Assembly (NCBI GenBank): GCA_963720725.1
Contig: CAVRGN010000003.1
Coordinates: 1,364,001-1,428,000, forward strand
Direction: 5' to 3'
DNA: 64,000 bases
DNA from: Benzoatithermus sp963720725
GTDB lineage: Bacteria; Pseudomonadota; Alphaproteobacteria; Geminicoccales; Geminicoccaceae
A program made the translations under genes and the position numbers. Below, piece by piece: positions 1-7,769 of the stretch (its first letter is position 1; every line of letters starts with the position of its first letter). Below the pieces are notes generated by a model. That model worked only from the letters and a program-made list of their open reading frames with translations. It had not been told where the DNA came from and made no database searches.

Positions 1-2
1 TT

Positions 3-1475
3 GTGGATGTCGGCATCGTATTCGCGGATGCGAGCTCGGCACTGTTCGTGCCCGGCAGCAACGTCTTCGACGGCACGGGTACGCTGGTCGAGGGTGTCAG
101 CTCCTTCGACATCGCAGGGCTGACCGCCGGCCAGCAGCTGGGCTTCTTTCTCGTCCGCCAGGGCGCCACGCTGAACCCCGAGCTGGACCCCAACGACGCT
201 TACAGCTTCGTCACCGCCGCGGGCGCTCCCGCGACGATCGCCGATGTCGGCCTCCAGCTGCTGGCCAATGACGGGACCGCGGTCGCGCCGGTGGTGGGCG
301 ATCTCTTCTTCACCACCGATCCGACGCCCGGCACGCCGGAGAACGAGCTCAACGCCAGCGGTCAGGCGCAGACCCTGTCGGGTGCCGATGCCGCGGGCAA
401 TCTGGTCATCGCGTTCGAGGATCAGAACCGCGTCGGCGACACCGACGACGACTTCAACGGCCTGGTCATCGGCGTGGACACCGTGGATGCGCAGGTGGTC
501 AACTCCGCGCCGGTCACCCTGCCCGACGGCCAGGAAGTGACCCTGCAGATCGCCACCGAGACCACCACCGACGACGACACGGCCGATCTTTCCGGCGTCA
601 TCTCGCTCACCGGATTCCTCAACAGCTCCTTCAACATCGTGTTCGTCAACGATGCCTCCTCCAGCACCGGGAGCACGGCCAGGGATGCCTTGGGCAACCC
701 GATCGACCTGAACGGCGACGGCTTTGCCGACAGCGTGTTCGACGCGGACGTCGCGGCCTTCAACCTGTTGGCGGCGCAGCTGACCGGCAACGGCCTGGGG
801 GCGGCCGATCTCGGCATCGTCTCGTTCGGCTCCGGCGCCACGCTCGATGCCACGACCACGGTGGGCGACGCCGCCGGCATCGCTGCGGTCCTCGCCGCGC
901 CGGGCTCGGGCGGCAGCACCGACTACGAGGCAGCGCTGCAGTCGGCGATCGGCTTCTTTTCGGCCCAGCCCGACGTGGCGACCGCGACCAACGTCGTCTA
1001 TTTCCTGTCGGACGGCCAGCCGAACGGTGGCGCCTTCGACGACGAGTTCGCGGCACTGACCGACGCCGCCGGCATCGACGCGCTGGTGAACGCCTTCGGT
1101 GCCGGAACGGGCGCGCGCCAGGAGATCCTCGACCTGGTCGACAATACCGGCGGCTCCGAGGTGTTCACCGATCTGTCCCAGATCACCGCCGGGCTCAGCG
1201 GCTCGTCCCTGGACGTGGGCGACGTCGCTTCGATCGCCATCACCGTCAACGGCGTCGTCCAGCAGGTCCTGGACGGCAGCGCCGTCACCGAGACCCCGAC
1301 CGGTCTCCAGTTCGGCCCGGTGCAGCTGACCGGGCTCGATCCCGCGGCGATCAACACGGTCGATCTCGGGGCCGTGCTCACCGCCGACGACGGCTCCACC
1401 TTCGACCTCGTGCTCTCGACCCAGATCGTGGGTGCGGCGGCACCCGCCGCCACCGCCACGGACTTCCTGTTCTGA
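3..1475 (+). CDS. VWA-domain surface or secreted protein with DUF4114 (5' end outside window)
   Basis: The frame is open to the left edge, so this is probably the C-terminal part of a larger protein; the GTG at position 3 is not claimed as the start. The first part (about residues 25-165) matches the DUF4114 pattern, with a calcium-type acidic segment ending in FEDQNRVGDTDDDFNGLV. The second part (about 205-400) is a von Willebrand factor A domain opening with FNIVFVNDASSS, whose DxSxS forms a metal-ion-dependent adhesion site. The chain is acidic, rich in Asp, Gly and Ala, almost free of Cys, and ends in ATDFLF, resembling the hydrophobic tail of type I-secreted proteins. A cell-surface or exported adhesin role is inferred; no secretion genes are in view. 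A strong hairpin follows the stop. Confidence 0.8.
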   Translation: MDVGIVFADASSALFVPGSNVFDGTGTLVEGVSSFDIAGLTAGQQLGFFLVRQGATLNPELDPNDAYSFVTAAGAPATIADVGLQLLANDGTAVAPVVGDLFFTTDPTPGTPENELNASGQAQTLSGADAAGNLVIAFEDQNRVGDTDDDFNGLVIGVDTVDAQVVNSAPVTLPDGQEVTLQIATETTTDDDTADLSGVISLTGFLNSSFNIVFVNDASSSTGSTARDALGNPIDLNGDGFADSVFDADVAAFNLLAAQLTGNGLGAADLGIVSFGSGATLDATTTVGDAAGIAAVLAAPGSGGSTDYEAALQSAIGFFSAQPDVATATNVVYFLSDGQPNGGAFDDEFAALTDAAGIDALVNAFGAGTGARQEILDLVDNTGGSEVFTDLSQITAGLSGSSLDVGDVASIAITVNGVVQQVLDGSAVTETPTGLQFGPVQLTGLDPAAINTVDLGAVLTADDGSTFDLVLSTQIVGAAAPAATATDFLF

Positions 1476-1482
1476 GCCGGGC

Positions 1483-1506
1483 AGGGGTCGCCGCCAGGCG
1501 ACCCCT
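1483..1506 (+). terminator. Terminator hairpin after the VWA gene
   Basis: A perfect 10-bp inverted repeat, AGGGGTCGCC / GGCGACCCCT, with a 4-base loop (1493-1496) begins 7 bases after the stop codon. There is no T-run after it, so it may act as a stem-only terminator or mRNA end stabiliser. Confidence 0.65.
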
Positions 1507-1612
1507 CGCGCGAACGGAAGCACGCGCCCTCGGGCCGTCCCGCGCCCGGCGCAACCCCGAGCGCCGCTGCCGCACCCTCCCCAAACCCGTTCGGCCGCGC
1601 TAGGTTCTCCCC

Positions 1613-2005
1613 ATGTACAGCGAGACCACCCGTGCGATCCGGATCAGCGTCGAGCCGTTCTACGTCGCCGACCAGTCGGAGCCCAACCGGGCGCGCTGGG
1701 TGTTCGGCTACCGGGTGCGGATCGAGAACGAGGGCCAGGAGACCGTGCAGCTCCTGGCCCGGCACTGGAAGATCACCGACGGCCGCGGCCATGTGGTCGA
1801 GGTCAAGGGTGACGGCGTGGTCGGCGAGCAGCCGCTGCTCGAGCCGGGCGAGGCGTTCCAGTACACCAGCGGCACGCCTTTGCCGACGCCGTCCGGGATC
1901 ATGGCCGGCAGCTACCAGATGGTCACCGACAAGGGCGAGCGGTTCGACGTGACGATCCCCGCCTTCTCGCTCGATGCCCCGGGAACCAAGCGCGCGGTGA
2001 ACTGA
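1613..2005 (+). CDS. apaG: ApaG family protein
   Basis: This 130-residue protein covers the whole ApaG (DUF525) fold, an immunoglobulin-like beta sandwich. Recognisable stretches are the N-terminal strand TRAIRISVEPFYV, the central ARHWKITDGRGHV and the C-terminal PLPTPSGIMAGSYQM. Length and start (ATG) are normal for the family. In enterobacteria apaG is linked to cobalt and magnesium homeostasis and sits with apaH. Here it stands alone between the VWA gene and a convergent racemase homologue, so no operon partner helps define its role. Confidence 0.93.
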   Translation: MYSETTRAIRISVEPFYVADQSEPNRARWVFGYRVRIENEGQETVQLLARHWKITDGRGHVVEVKGDGVVGEQPLLEPGEAFQYTSGTPLPTPSGIMAGSYQMVTDKGERFDVTIPAFSLDAPGTKRAVN

Positions 2006-2042
2006 GGGGCTGGTCGTCCGATTTCAACACCGTTGGCCGTCG

Positions 2043-3155
2043 TCAGATCGTCGGCAGTGCAGCCAGCTTGCCGGTGTCCCAAACCATGCCGTGACCCGGC
2101 CGGTCGGGAACGACGGCGTCGCCCGCAACGATCGTCAGCGGCTCCTCCAGGATGGCGTCGGCCCAATCGACGTATTCGAGCCAGTGACAGGTGGGTGTCG
2201 CCGCCAATAGATGGGCGCTGACCTCCGGCATCAGATGCGAGGACATCTCCACGCCACGCGCCGCCGCCAGCCCGGCCGCCTCGATCCAACCCGTCACGCC
2301 GCCGATCCGCGCCAGATCGGGCATCACGTAGTCGCAGGCATCGGCCCCGAAGGCATCGAGCATGGCCTCGGGCCCGTTGAAGTTCTCCCCGATCTGCAGC
2401 GGCAGGCCGAGCTCCCGGGCAATGGCTGCATTGCCGCGTAGATCGTCGTGACGCGTCGGCTCCTCCAGCCAGTAGACGCCCTCCTGCTGGAGCGCGTGCC
2501 CGCGCAGCAGCGCCTCCGCCACACTGAGCGCCTGATTGTAGTCGACCATGAGCGCGACGTGGTCCGGCAGCCGCCGCCGCACGGCCTGCGTGACCAGGAG
2601 GTCCTGAGCGAGGGTGGCGTGCCCTAGCCGGAGCTTGACGGCGGCAAACCCCCTCTCCAGAAGCACCTCCGCTTCGTCGGCCGCCGCCTCCGGCACCATC
2701 AGGCCCAGCCCGCAGCTGTTGTAGGCGCGCACGGGACGGGGTCGCGCGCCAAGCAGGGACGCCAGAGGCAGCCGATGGGAGATCGCCAGAGCATCCCACA
2801 GTGCCACGTCCAAGGCGGCCAACGCCATCCGGACCGTGCCCGTGAGGCCGAGCAGGGCGAACCGTCGCGCGAGGGCGCGTGCGATGGGGCGCGGCGCCAC
2901 GCTCTGTCCCCGCACCAGATCGACCGCCTCGTGCAGATGGGCGGCGATGGCGCGTGCTCCGCTGGACGTGTAGCCGAAAAGGTAGGAGCGGCCGACGATC
3001 CCTTCTTCGGTCTGCAGGTCCACGAGGAGCAGCGGAGCCTCGCGGATGACGGCGGCACTGGTGCCCAGAGGCAGGGTCAGCGACACCTTTACCGCTCTCG
3101 TTGTCACGCCACGAACCGTCGGACCTGGGGACTGGGCATCCGGCAGCTGGCTCAT
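2043..3155 (-). CDS. Mandelate racemase-like enolase-superfamily enzyme
   Basis: From the ATG at 3155 the protein has 370 residues; an upstream frame to 3242 exists, but its first 29 residues lack family similarity. Alignment from memory to Pseudomonas mandelate racemase is close, including the SAHLLAATPT segment. Enolase-superfamily metal ligands are present: D205 (VDYNQ), E231 (WLEEP) and E257 (GENF). So is the His-Asp dyad H307 (SSHLMPE) and D280, and E327. The KxK catalytic motif reads K174-L-R176: the position of the (S)-specific base Lys166 of the racemase is arginine. The substrate is probably a 2-hydroxy acid or sugar acid, but activity could differ from racemisation. It is convergent with apaG and divergent from ispH. 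Confidence 0.85.
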   Translation of the reverse strand: MSQLPDAQSPGPTVRGVTTRAVKVSLTLPLGTSAAVIREAPLLLVDLQTEEGIVGRSYLFGYTSSGARAIAAHLHEAVDLVRGQSVAPRPIARALARRFALLGLTGTVRMALAALDVALWDALAISHRLPLASLLGARPRPVRAYNSCGLGLMVPEAAADEAEVLLERGFAAVKLRLGHATLAQDLLVTQAVRRRLPDHVALMVDYNQALSVAEALLRGHALQQEGVYWLEEPTRHDDLRGNAAIARELGLPLQIGENFNGPEAMLDAFGADACDYVMPDLARIGGVTGWIEAAGLAAARGVEMSSHLMPEVSAHLLAATPTCHWLEYVDWADAILEEPLTIVAGDAVVPDRPGHGMVWDTGKLAALPTI

Positions 3156-3307
3156 CGCGTCACTCTGGTCGAAGGCGGCGATCGAGGGCGGATCCGCAAG
3201 GCCATGGCTGTCACAAGACGGGTCATTCCACGGCCGCCACATCCTCGCACCGCCTGCGCGTTTGTGCTAGTCAGCCGCCGTCCCCGTCTGCCCTGCGAGC
3301 CCACCCC

Positions 3308-4273
3308 TTGCCCGACTCAGCCCCGCCGCCGCTCACCATCCTGCTCGCCGGCCCGCGCGGCTTCTGCGCCGGCGTCGAGCGCGCCATCGACATGGTCAAG
3401 ACGGCCCTGCGCCAGAACGGTGCCCCGGTCTATGTCCGCCACGAGATCGTCCACAACCGCCACGTGGTCGACGAGCTGCGCGCCCTGGGGGCCGTGTTCG
3501 TCGAGGAGCTGGACGAGGTGCCCGAGGACGGGCTGGTGGTGTTCTCGGCCCACGGCGTGCCCAAATCGGTCCCGGCCGAGGCGCGCCGCCGCCGCCTCCT
3601 GTTCGCCGACGCCACCTGCCCGCTGGTCTCCAAGGTCCATCGCGAGGTCGAGCGCCACCACAAGGCCGGCCGCACCGTGCTCCTGATCGGCCATGCCGGC
3701 CACCCCGAGGTCGTCGGCACCATGGGCCAGGTCGAGCCCGGCTCGGTGCTGCTGGTCGAGACCGTGGCCGACGCCGAGACCGTGGCCCCGCCCGACCCGG
3801 CGCGGGTCGCCTACTCGACCCAGACCACGCTGTCGCTCGCCGACACCGCCGCCATCGCCGAGGTCCTGCGCCGCCGGTTCCCGGCGATCGACGGCCCGCG
3901 CAACGAGGACATCTGCTACGCCACCACCAACCGCCAGCGCGCGGTGGCCGCGATCGCGCCGCGCGCCGACCTGTTCCTGGTGGTGGGCGCCGCGAACTCC
4001 TCCAACTCGGTGCGCCTGGTGGAGGTCGCCCGCCAGCATGGCGCCCGCCGCGCCGAGCTGGTCCGCACCGCCGCCGACATCGACTGGGCCTGGCTCGACG
4101 GCGTTTCGGTCCTGGGCCTGTCGGCCGGCGCCTCGGCGCCCGAGCTCCTGGTCGCGGAGGTGGTCGCCGCCTGCCGCGGCCGGCGCGCGGTCACGCTCGA
4201 GGAGGTCAAGGTCGCCGAGGAGACGGTGACCTTCCGCTCGCCGCCGATCCCGCTGACGGCCAGGGCCTCTTGA
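3308..4273 (+). CDS. ispH: 4-hydroxy-3-methylbut-2-enyl diphosphate reductase
   Basis: Last step of the MEP isoprenoid pathway: reductive conversion of HMBPP to IPP and DMAPP by a [4Fe-4S] enzyme. Three cluster cysteines are visible: C20 (GPRGFCAGV), C104 (DATCPLV) and C203 (DICYATTNRQ). The substrate-binding histidines H49, H82 and H132 and the proton-relay E134 (GHPEV) are also present. The TTG start at 3308 is preferred because it places the usual LLAGPRGFCAGV close to the N-terminus; the longer upstream frame overlaps the divergent racemase gene and has no homology. The 321-residue length is typical. thrB follows after 4 bases. Confidence 0.95.
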   Translation: MPDSAPPPLTILLAGPRGFCAGVERAIDMVKTALRQNGAPVYVRHEIVHNRHVVDELRALGAVFVEELDEVPEDGLVVFSAHGVPKSVPAEARRRRLLFADATCPLVSKVHREVERHHKAGRTVLLIGHAGHPEVVGTMGQVEPGSVLLVETVADAETVAPPDPARVAYSTQTTLSLADTAAIAEVLRRRFPAIDGPRNEDICYATTNRQRAVAAIAPRADLFLVVGAANSSNSVRLVEVARQHGARRAELVRTAADIDWAWLDGVSVLGLSAGASAPELLVAEVVAACRGRRAVTLEEVKVAEETVTFRSPPIPLTARAS

Positions 4274-4277
4274 GCCG

Positions 4278-5240
4278 GTGGCCGTCTACACCCCGGTCTC
4301 CGACGCCGCTCTCGCCGCATTCCTCGCCGACTACGCGCTGGGAGCGCCCATGGCGCTGGAGGGCATCGCCGAGGGCGTGGAGAACTCCAACTTCCGCCTG
4401 CTGACCGAGCAGGGCAGCTACATCCTGACCATCTACGAGAAGCGGGTGGACCCCGCCGACCTGCCCTTCTTCCTCGGCCTCATGGAGCATCTGGCCCGCC
4501 ACGGCCTGCCCTGCCCGCTGCCCGTCCATGCGCGCGACGGCGAGGCCCTGCGCCGCCTCGCCGGCAAGCCCGCGGCGATCGTCAGCTGCCTGGACGGCCG
4601 CTGGCCGCGCCGGATCGCGGTTCAGCAGTGCGCCGCCCTGGGCGAGGCCCTGGCGCGGCTCCACCTCGCCACCGCCGACTTCACCCTGACCCGCCGCAAC
4701 GCCTTGTCGCTGGATGGCTGGCGCGCGCTGTTCGCCGGCTGCCGTGGCAAGGCCGACGGCGTCGAGCCCGGCCTGGAGGCCGAGATCGCGGCCGAGCTCG
4801 CCGAGCTCGCCGCCCTCTGGCCCGAGGACCTGCCGCAGGGCGTGATCCATGCCGACCTGTTCCCCGACAACGTGTTCTTCGCCGAGGACCGCGTCACCGG
4901 CATCATCGACTTCTACTTCGCCTGCAACGACCTCCTGGCCTACGACGTGGCGATCTGCCTGAACGCCTGGTGCTTCGAGCCCGGCGGCGAGTTCAACGTC
5001 ACCAAGGCCCGCGCCCTGCTCCAGGGCTACCGCCGCCATCGCGCGCTGAGTGCCGCCGAGATCGACGCCCTGCCGGTCCTCGCGCGCGGCTCGGCGCTGC
5101 GCTTCCTCCTGACCCGGCTCTACGACTGGCTGCACCGGGTCGAGGGTGCGAAGGTGGTGCCCAAGGACCCGCGCGAATATCTGCGCAAGCTGCGCTTCCA
5201 CGCCACCGTCGCCGGCCCCGCCGCCTACGGCCTCGCGTGA
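4278..5240 (+). CDS. thrB: Homoserine kinase (APH/ThrB2 type)
   Basis: This 320-residue member of the aminoglycoside phosphotransferase fold phosphorylates homoserine in threonine biosynthesis. The N-terminal VYTPVSDAALAAFLADY and the EGVENSNFRLLT loop are characteristic of the proteobacterial ThrB family. The kinase catalytic loop is GVIHADLFPDNVFF, and the metal-binding segment is IIDFYFACND. GTG start. It is embedded in the order ispH-thrB-rnhA, which is common in alphaproteobacteria. Its stop overlaps the GTG of rnhA (GTGA), indicating translational coupling. Confidence 0.95.
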   Translation: MAVYTPVSDAALAAFLADYALGAPMALEGIAEGVENSNFRLLTEQGSYILTIYEKRVDPADLPFFLGLMEHLARHGLPCPLPVHARDGEALRRLAGKPAAIVSCLDGRWPRRIAVQQCAALGEALARLHLATADFTLTRRNALSLDGWRALFAGCRGKADGVEPGLEAEIAAELAELAALWPEDLPQGVIHADLFPDNVFFAEDRVTGIIDFYFACNDLLAYDVAICLNAWCFEPGGEFNVTKARALLQGYRRHRALSAAEIDALPVLARGSALRFLLTRLYDWLHRVEGAKVVPKDPREYLRKLRFHATVAGPAAYGLA

Positions 5241-5702
5241 GCGACGCCCCGCCTTCGGCCGAGCCGCCGGTCGAGATCCACACCGACGGCGCCTGCAGCG
5301 GCAATCCCGGCCCCGGCGGCTGGGGTGCGATCCTGGACTGGAGCGGCAAGCGCCGCGAGCTCTCCGGCGGCGAGCCGCTGACCACCAACAACCGCATGGA
5401 GCTGATGGCGGCGATCGCCGCACTCGAGACCCTCAAGCGGCCGATGCGCGTGGTCCTGTTCACCGACAGCCAGTATCTGCGCCAGGGCATCACCGAGTGG
5501 ATCGAGGGCTGGCGCAAGCGCGGCTGGCGCACCGCCGACAGGAAGCCGGTCAAGAACCAGGACCTGTGGGAACGCCTGGACGCGGCCAGGAAGCGCCACC
5601 AGGTCGAGTGGCGCTGGCTCAAGGGCCATGCCGGCCACGCCGGAGAACGAGCGGGCGGACGAGCTGGCGCGCGAGGAGATCAGGCGGCTGCGGGAGGGGT
5701 AG
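5237..5702 (+). CDS. rnhA: Ribonuclease HI, frameshifted near the 3' end
   Basis: RNase HI removes RNA from RNA-DNA hybrids. The GTG start overlaps thrB. Catalytic residues D17 (HTDGACSGNPGPGG), E55 (NRMEL) and D77 (FTDSQY) are intact. After the conserved WRWLKGHAGH the reading frame leaves the family pattern. Skipping one base at about 5639 restores PENERADELAREEIRRLREG followed by TAG at 5700-5702, which supplies the last catalytic Asp (in ERADELA). As written, the frame instead runs to 5755 with a Gly/Ala/Arg-rich tail, and that Asp is lost. Either a sequence error or a recent one-base insertion explains this. Confidence 0.9.
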
Positions 5703-5732
5703 CGGCAGGTGGAGCTACCCCTTCCCGCAGCC
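5686..5732. terminator. Long inverted repeat between rnhA and the antitoxin gene
   Basis: The arms 5686-5702 and 5715-5732 (CTACCCCTTCCCGCAGCC) pair over 17 positions with a single bulged base, around a 12-base loop. It lies between convergent genes and could terminate both transcripts, although neither side has a clear T-run. The stop codon of the restored rnhA frame is at the top of the left arm. Confidence 0.6.
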
Positions 5733-5761
5733 ATCAGCACGTTGCAAGTCGTTGACCAGCC

Positions 5762-6055
5762 TCAACGGCGAGACGGCCGCCGCTTGGCCCGGGCCTCCGC
5801 GACCTCGCCGAGGGCGGCCTCCATCAGCTCACCCTCGGAGCGACCCGCATCCTCGGGCGATGCTGCCGTCGCGGCGAACGCCCTCTCGACCCGCTGCGCC
5901 CATGCCGCGCGATCGACGACCGCCTTGGGCCGCAGGACGATCGTGCCGCCCTCGACCTCGGCCTCCAGGATGTCCCCGACGGCGAGCGCCAACTGCTCGC
6001 GCACTCGGCTCGGGATCGTCACCTGGAACTTGTCCTTGACCGTGACCAGCGCCAT
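5762..6055 (-). CDS. AbrB/MazE-like antitoxin-type DNA-binding protein (orphan)
   Basis: Starting at the ATG at 6055 this gives 97 residues. The first 45 (VTVKDKFQVTIPSRVREQL...GDILEAEVEGGTIVLRP) form a swapped-hairpin SpoVT-AbrB domain as in MazE and VapB antitoxins. The charged C-terminal half (EGELMEAALGEVAEARAKRR) would be the toxin-binding arm. No toxin gene is adjacent: downstream is the rnhA terminator, and upstream is about 260 bases without a good gene. It is therefore either an orphan antitoxin or a plain transcription regulator. A GAGTT-N3-AACTC repeat lies 18 bases upstream of the start. Confidence 0.82.
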   Translation of the reverse strand: MALVTVKDKFQVTIPSRVREQLALAVGDILEAEVEGGTIVLRPKAVVDRAAWAQRVERAFAATAASPEDAGRSEGELMEAALGEVAEARAKRRPSRR

Positions 6056-6072
6056 CCGGTGAGCCGCTCCGA

Positions 6073-6085
6073 GAGTTGGAAACTC
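6073..6085 (-). promoter_or_regulatory. Inverted repeat upstream of the AbrB-type gene
   Basis: GAGTT-GGA-AACTC, 18 bases before the start codon at 6055. AbrB-type antitoxins usually bind palindromes in their own promoter, so this is a candidate operator. It is short, and the call rests on position alone. Confidence 0.3.
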
Positions 6086-6319
6086 CAATGCATACGTAGC
6101 GTTTAGCGCCTGCGGGTCAAGCGACCCGTCTACGACCGGAAGCGCCCGATGAGCAGGTGCGTGGGGCCGAGGCGCACCGGCATGGGTCTTTGGTCCACTT
6201 CGCCGCCAAAAGGCGTCTGAACTCCGTTGATTCCCTCAAAAAAGGGTCTGACCCTACAGGCGCCCTCGCAACGGCAAGAGGCCCAGCCCAATCCCACTCG
6301 CAGGAAACCCGGTGCTCCG

Positions 6320-6667
6320 ATGATCCATAGCGACATTGAACGAATGATTCTCGAGATTGCTGTTGAAGACTATCATGGGCTTTGGGAGGCACGTGCTGTC
6401 GCCGAGGAACAATCCGGCAGACCTGATGATGAAGCTGTCAGGCTAGCGACAAGTGCTATTTTGCATCTGCTGGAAACCGATCTGGTAGAATTGTTTCAGG
6501 CTGACTTTCCAGATTGGAATGACGCTAAGGTTTTGAGTAAATCACAAGCAATTCATATGCTAGAGAATAGACGTTACTTCGATTTACCATCTTCAGAGAA
6601 GAACCAGATACTCATAGGAGCGACAGAGAAAGGAAAAGATTTATATAAAAGACAAACAATGATGTAA
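6320..6667 (+). CDS. Small AT-rich gene of unknown function, probably acquired
   Basis: 115 residues from the ATG at 6320 (MIHSDIERMILEI...). An upstream ATG at 6227 would add a GC-rich, low-complexity leader and is less likely. The protein looks fully helical and acidic. Its end (ILIGATEKGKDLYKRQ) resembles the last strand-turn of small winged-helix proteins, and the LWEARAVAEEQSG segment recalls small immunity-like proteins; neither is strong enough to assign. Base composition is clearly lower in GC than anything nearby, from about 6310 to 6720, with AT-ending codons common, indicating recent transfer. It sits inside the antitoxin-rich strip. Confidence 0.7.
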   Translation: MIHSDIERMILEIAVEDYHGLWEARAVAEEQSGRPDDEAVRLATSAILHLLETDLVELFQADFPDWNDAKVLSKSQAIHMLENRRYFDLPSSEKNQILIGATEKGKDLYKRQTMM

Positions 6668-6778
6668 ATCAAAGATGGAGCAAAGCTGACTTTTACTGAC
6701 CGTTACCGAAATTCGGTTAACCGTACCAGGTCTCCCTAACGGACGTTAACAGCCTACCGTTCACGCTCGAGCGCGCCT

Positions 6779-7168
6779 TCACCCGCACGCCATCAGCTTG
6801 AGCCCGGCCTCCTGATACAGTGGCAGATGGCGGTCGTCCGTCAGGAGCGTCAGCCCTTCCTCCAAGGCCTGAGCCGCCAGCATCCGGTCGAATGGGTCGC
6901 GGTGCAGCGCCGGTAGTTCGGCATAACGGCGGCAGTGGCGATCCTCGACCGACAGGCGCTCGAACCCATCGCGGGCGATATGGTCCAAGGCGTCGCCGAG
7001 ATCGAAGCGGAGTTTGCCCACGGATAGCTTGATCGCGAACTCCCAGATGCTGACCGTGCTGACGACTACGGCGGGTGCGGCGAGGATCGCCTCGCGTGCG
7101 GCGGCGCCCAGGCGAGGCCCGTCGTTCAGCCACCAATAGACAGCATGCGTGTCGAGCAGGAGGCTCAC
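6779..7168 (-). CDS. PIN-domain toxin (VapC-like)
   Basis: 129 residues from a GTG at 7168 whose first bases overlap the stop of the antitoxin gene (GTGA). PIN-domain metal-binding acidic residues are visible: the N-terminal LLLDTHAVYWWL, the central TVSIWEF glutamate, and the late DPFDRMLAAQA and LLTDDRHLPLY aspartates. These proteins are Mg2+-dependent ribonucleases that attack tRNA or mRNA until neutralised. The pairing with a Phd-type antitoxin is common for the family in which the first motif reads DTH. Confidence 0.88.
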   Translation of the reverse strand: MSLLLDTHAVYWWLNDGPRLGAAAREAILAAPAVVVSTVSIWEFAIKLSVGKLRFDLGDALDHIARDGFERLSVEDRHCRRYAELPALHRDPFDRMLAAQALEEGLTLLTDDRHLPLYQEAGLKLMACG

Positions 7169-7410
7169 CACGTCTCGCCCTTGCCTTCCAGCGCGTCGAT
7201 CAGTTCCGCCGGGGTCTCGTCCCAGTCGGGTGCCGCCCACATCCGGCCCTTCATGCGGCCCGGCCGCCGCTGCTCCCGCCGCACGGGCGGCCCCAGGCGC
7301 GCTACTTCGCGGCCGCTGCGGGTGATGACCACGGTCTCGCCGCGTTCGGCCCGCGCCACCAACTCCGCCAGCCGCGCCCGCACCTCCCGTACGCCGACCG
7401 TCTCGGCCAT
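7165..7410 (-). CDS. Phd/YefM-type antitoxin
   Basis: 81 residues from the ATG at 7410. The N-terminal ETVGVREVRARLAELVARAERGETVVITRSGREVARL is the classical Phd/YefM DNA-binding domain, and the C-terminal third (MKGRMWAAPDWDETPAELIDALEG) is the toxin-binding segment that ends next to the PIN gene. It is transcribed first in the two-gene operon, which allows autoregulation. A TGTACA-containing palindrome lies 12 bases upstream of the start. Confidence 0.9.
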   Translation of the reverse strand: MAETVGVREVRARLAELVARAERGETVVITRSGREVARLGPPVRREQRRPGRMKGRMWAAPDWDETPAELIDALEGKGETW

Positions 7411-7769
7411 GAAGCCACCTCCGTGTACACACGGCAGCATCTTTCGCCCCTGCTTGCTGCAATGTCAAAGGACGTCAGCAGTCACGGACCGCACCCTGGG
7501 CTAGCTCACCGCATCTGCTAAGATGTTATTCCTCTCGCGCTGTGCTATCGTGGAGCCAGATCCACGGCTTTCCGGACCGCGCCGATGCCCGACGCCGCTA
7601 CCCTGCACACACCCTCTCCCAACCGAGCCGAGATCGCCCGGACCGGGAAGAAAGAAGGGCCAGGACTCGTTACACCGACCGTTCATGATCCGAATTGATT
7701 GCGCCCCAAGAGTTGATTCGCGGCGAGGTCCCGGACAACCGCGCGGCGGCCCGTGAGCCGGTCCACGCG
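7411..7769. other. Intergenic stretch between two toxin-antitoxin pairs
   Basis: Apart from the palindrome at 7423-7430, which belongs to the phd-type promoter, I see no convincing gene here. The short frames on both strands are Pro/Arg-rich and lack start signals. It separates the 3' end of the relE-type gene from the phd promoter. Confidence 0.5.
7423..7430 (-). promoter_or_regulatory. GTGTACAC palindrome upstream of the phd-type gene
   Basis: A perfect 8-base palindrome containing TGTACA, 12 bases before the antitoxin start. TGTACA is the core bound by YefM-type antitoxins in their own promoters, so this is a good operator candidate. Confidence 0.5.

Noticed and set aside
5630..5755. Programmed +1 frameshift in rnhA
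   Set aside because: There is no slippery sequence or known precedent, and three other genes in the window show similar one-base shifts, which points to error or mutation.
6244..6254. GGGTC-T-GACCC palindrome as an insertion sequence end
   Set aside because: Only one copy was seen, with no transposase and no matching second end; noted only as context for the AT-rich gene.
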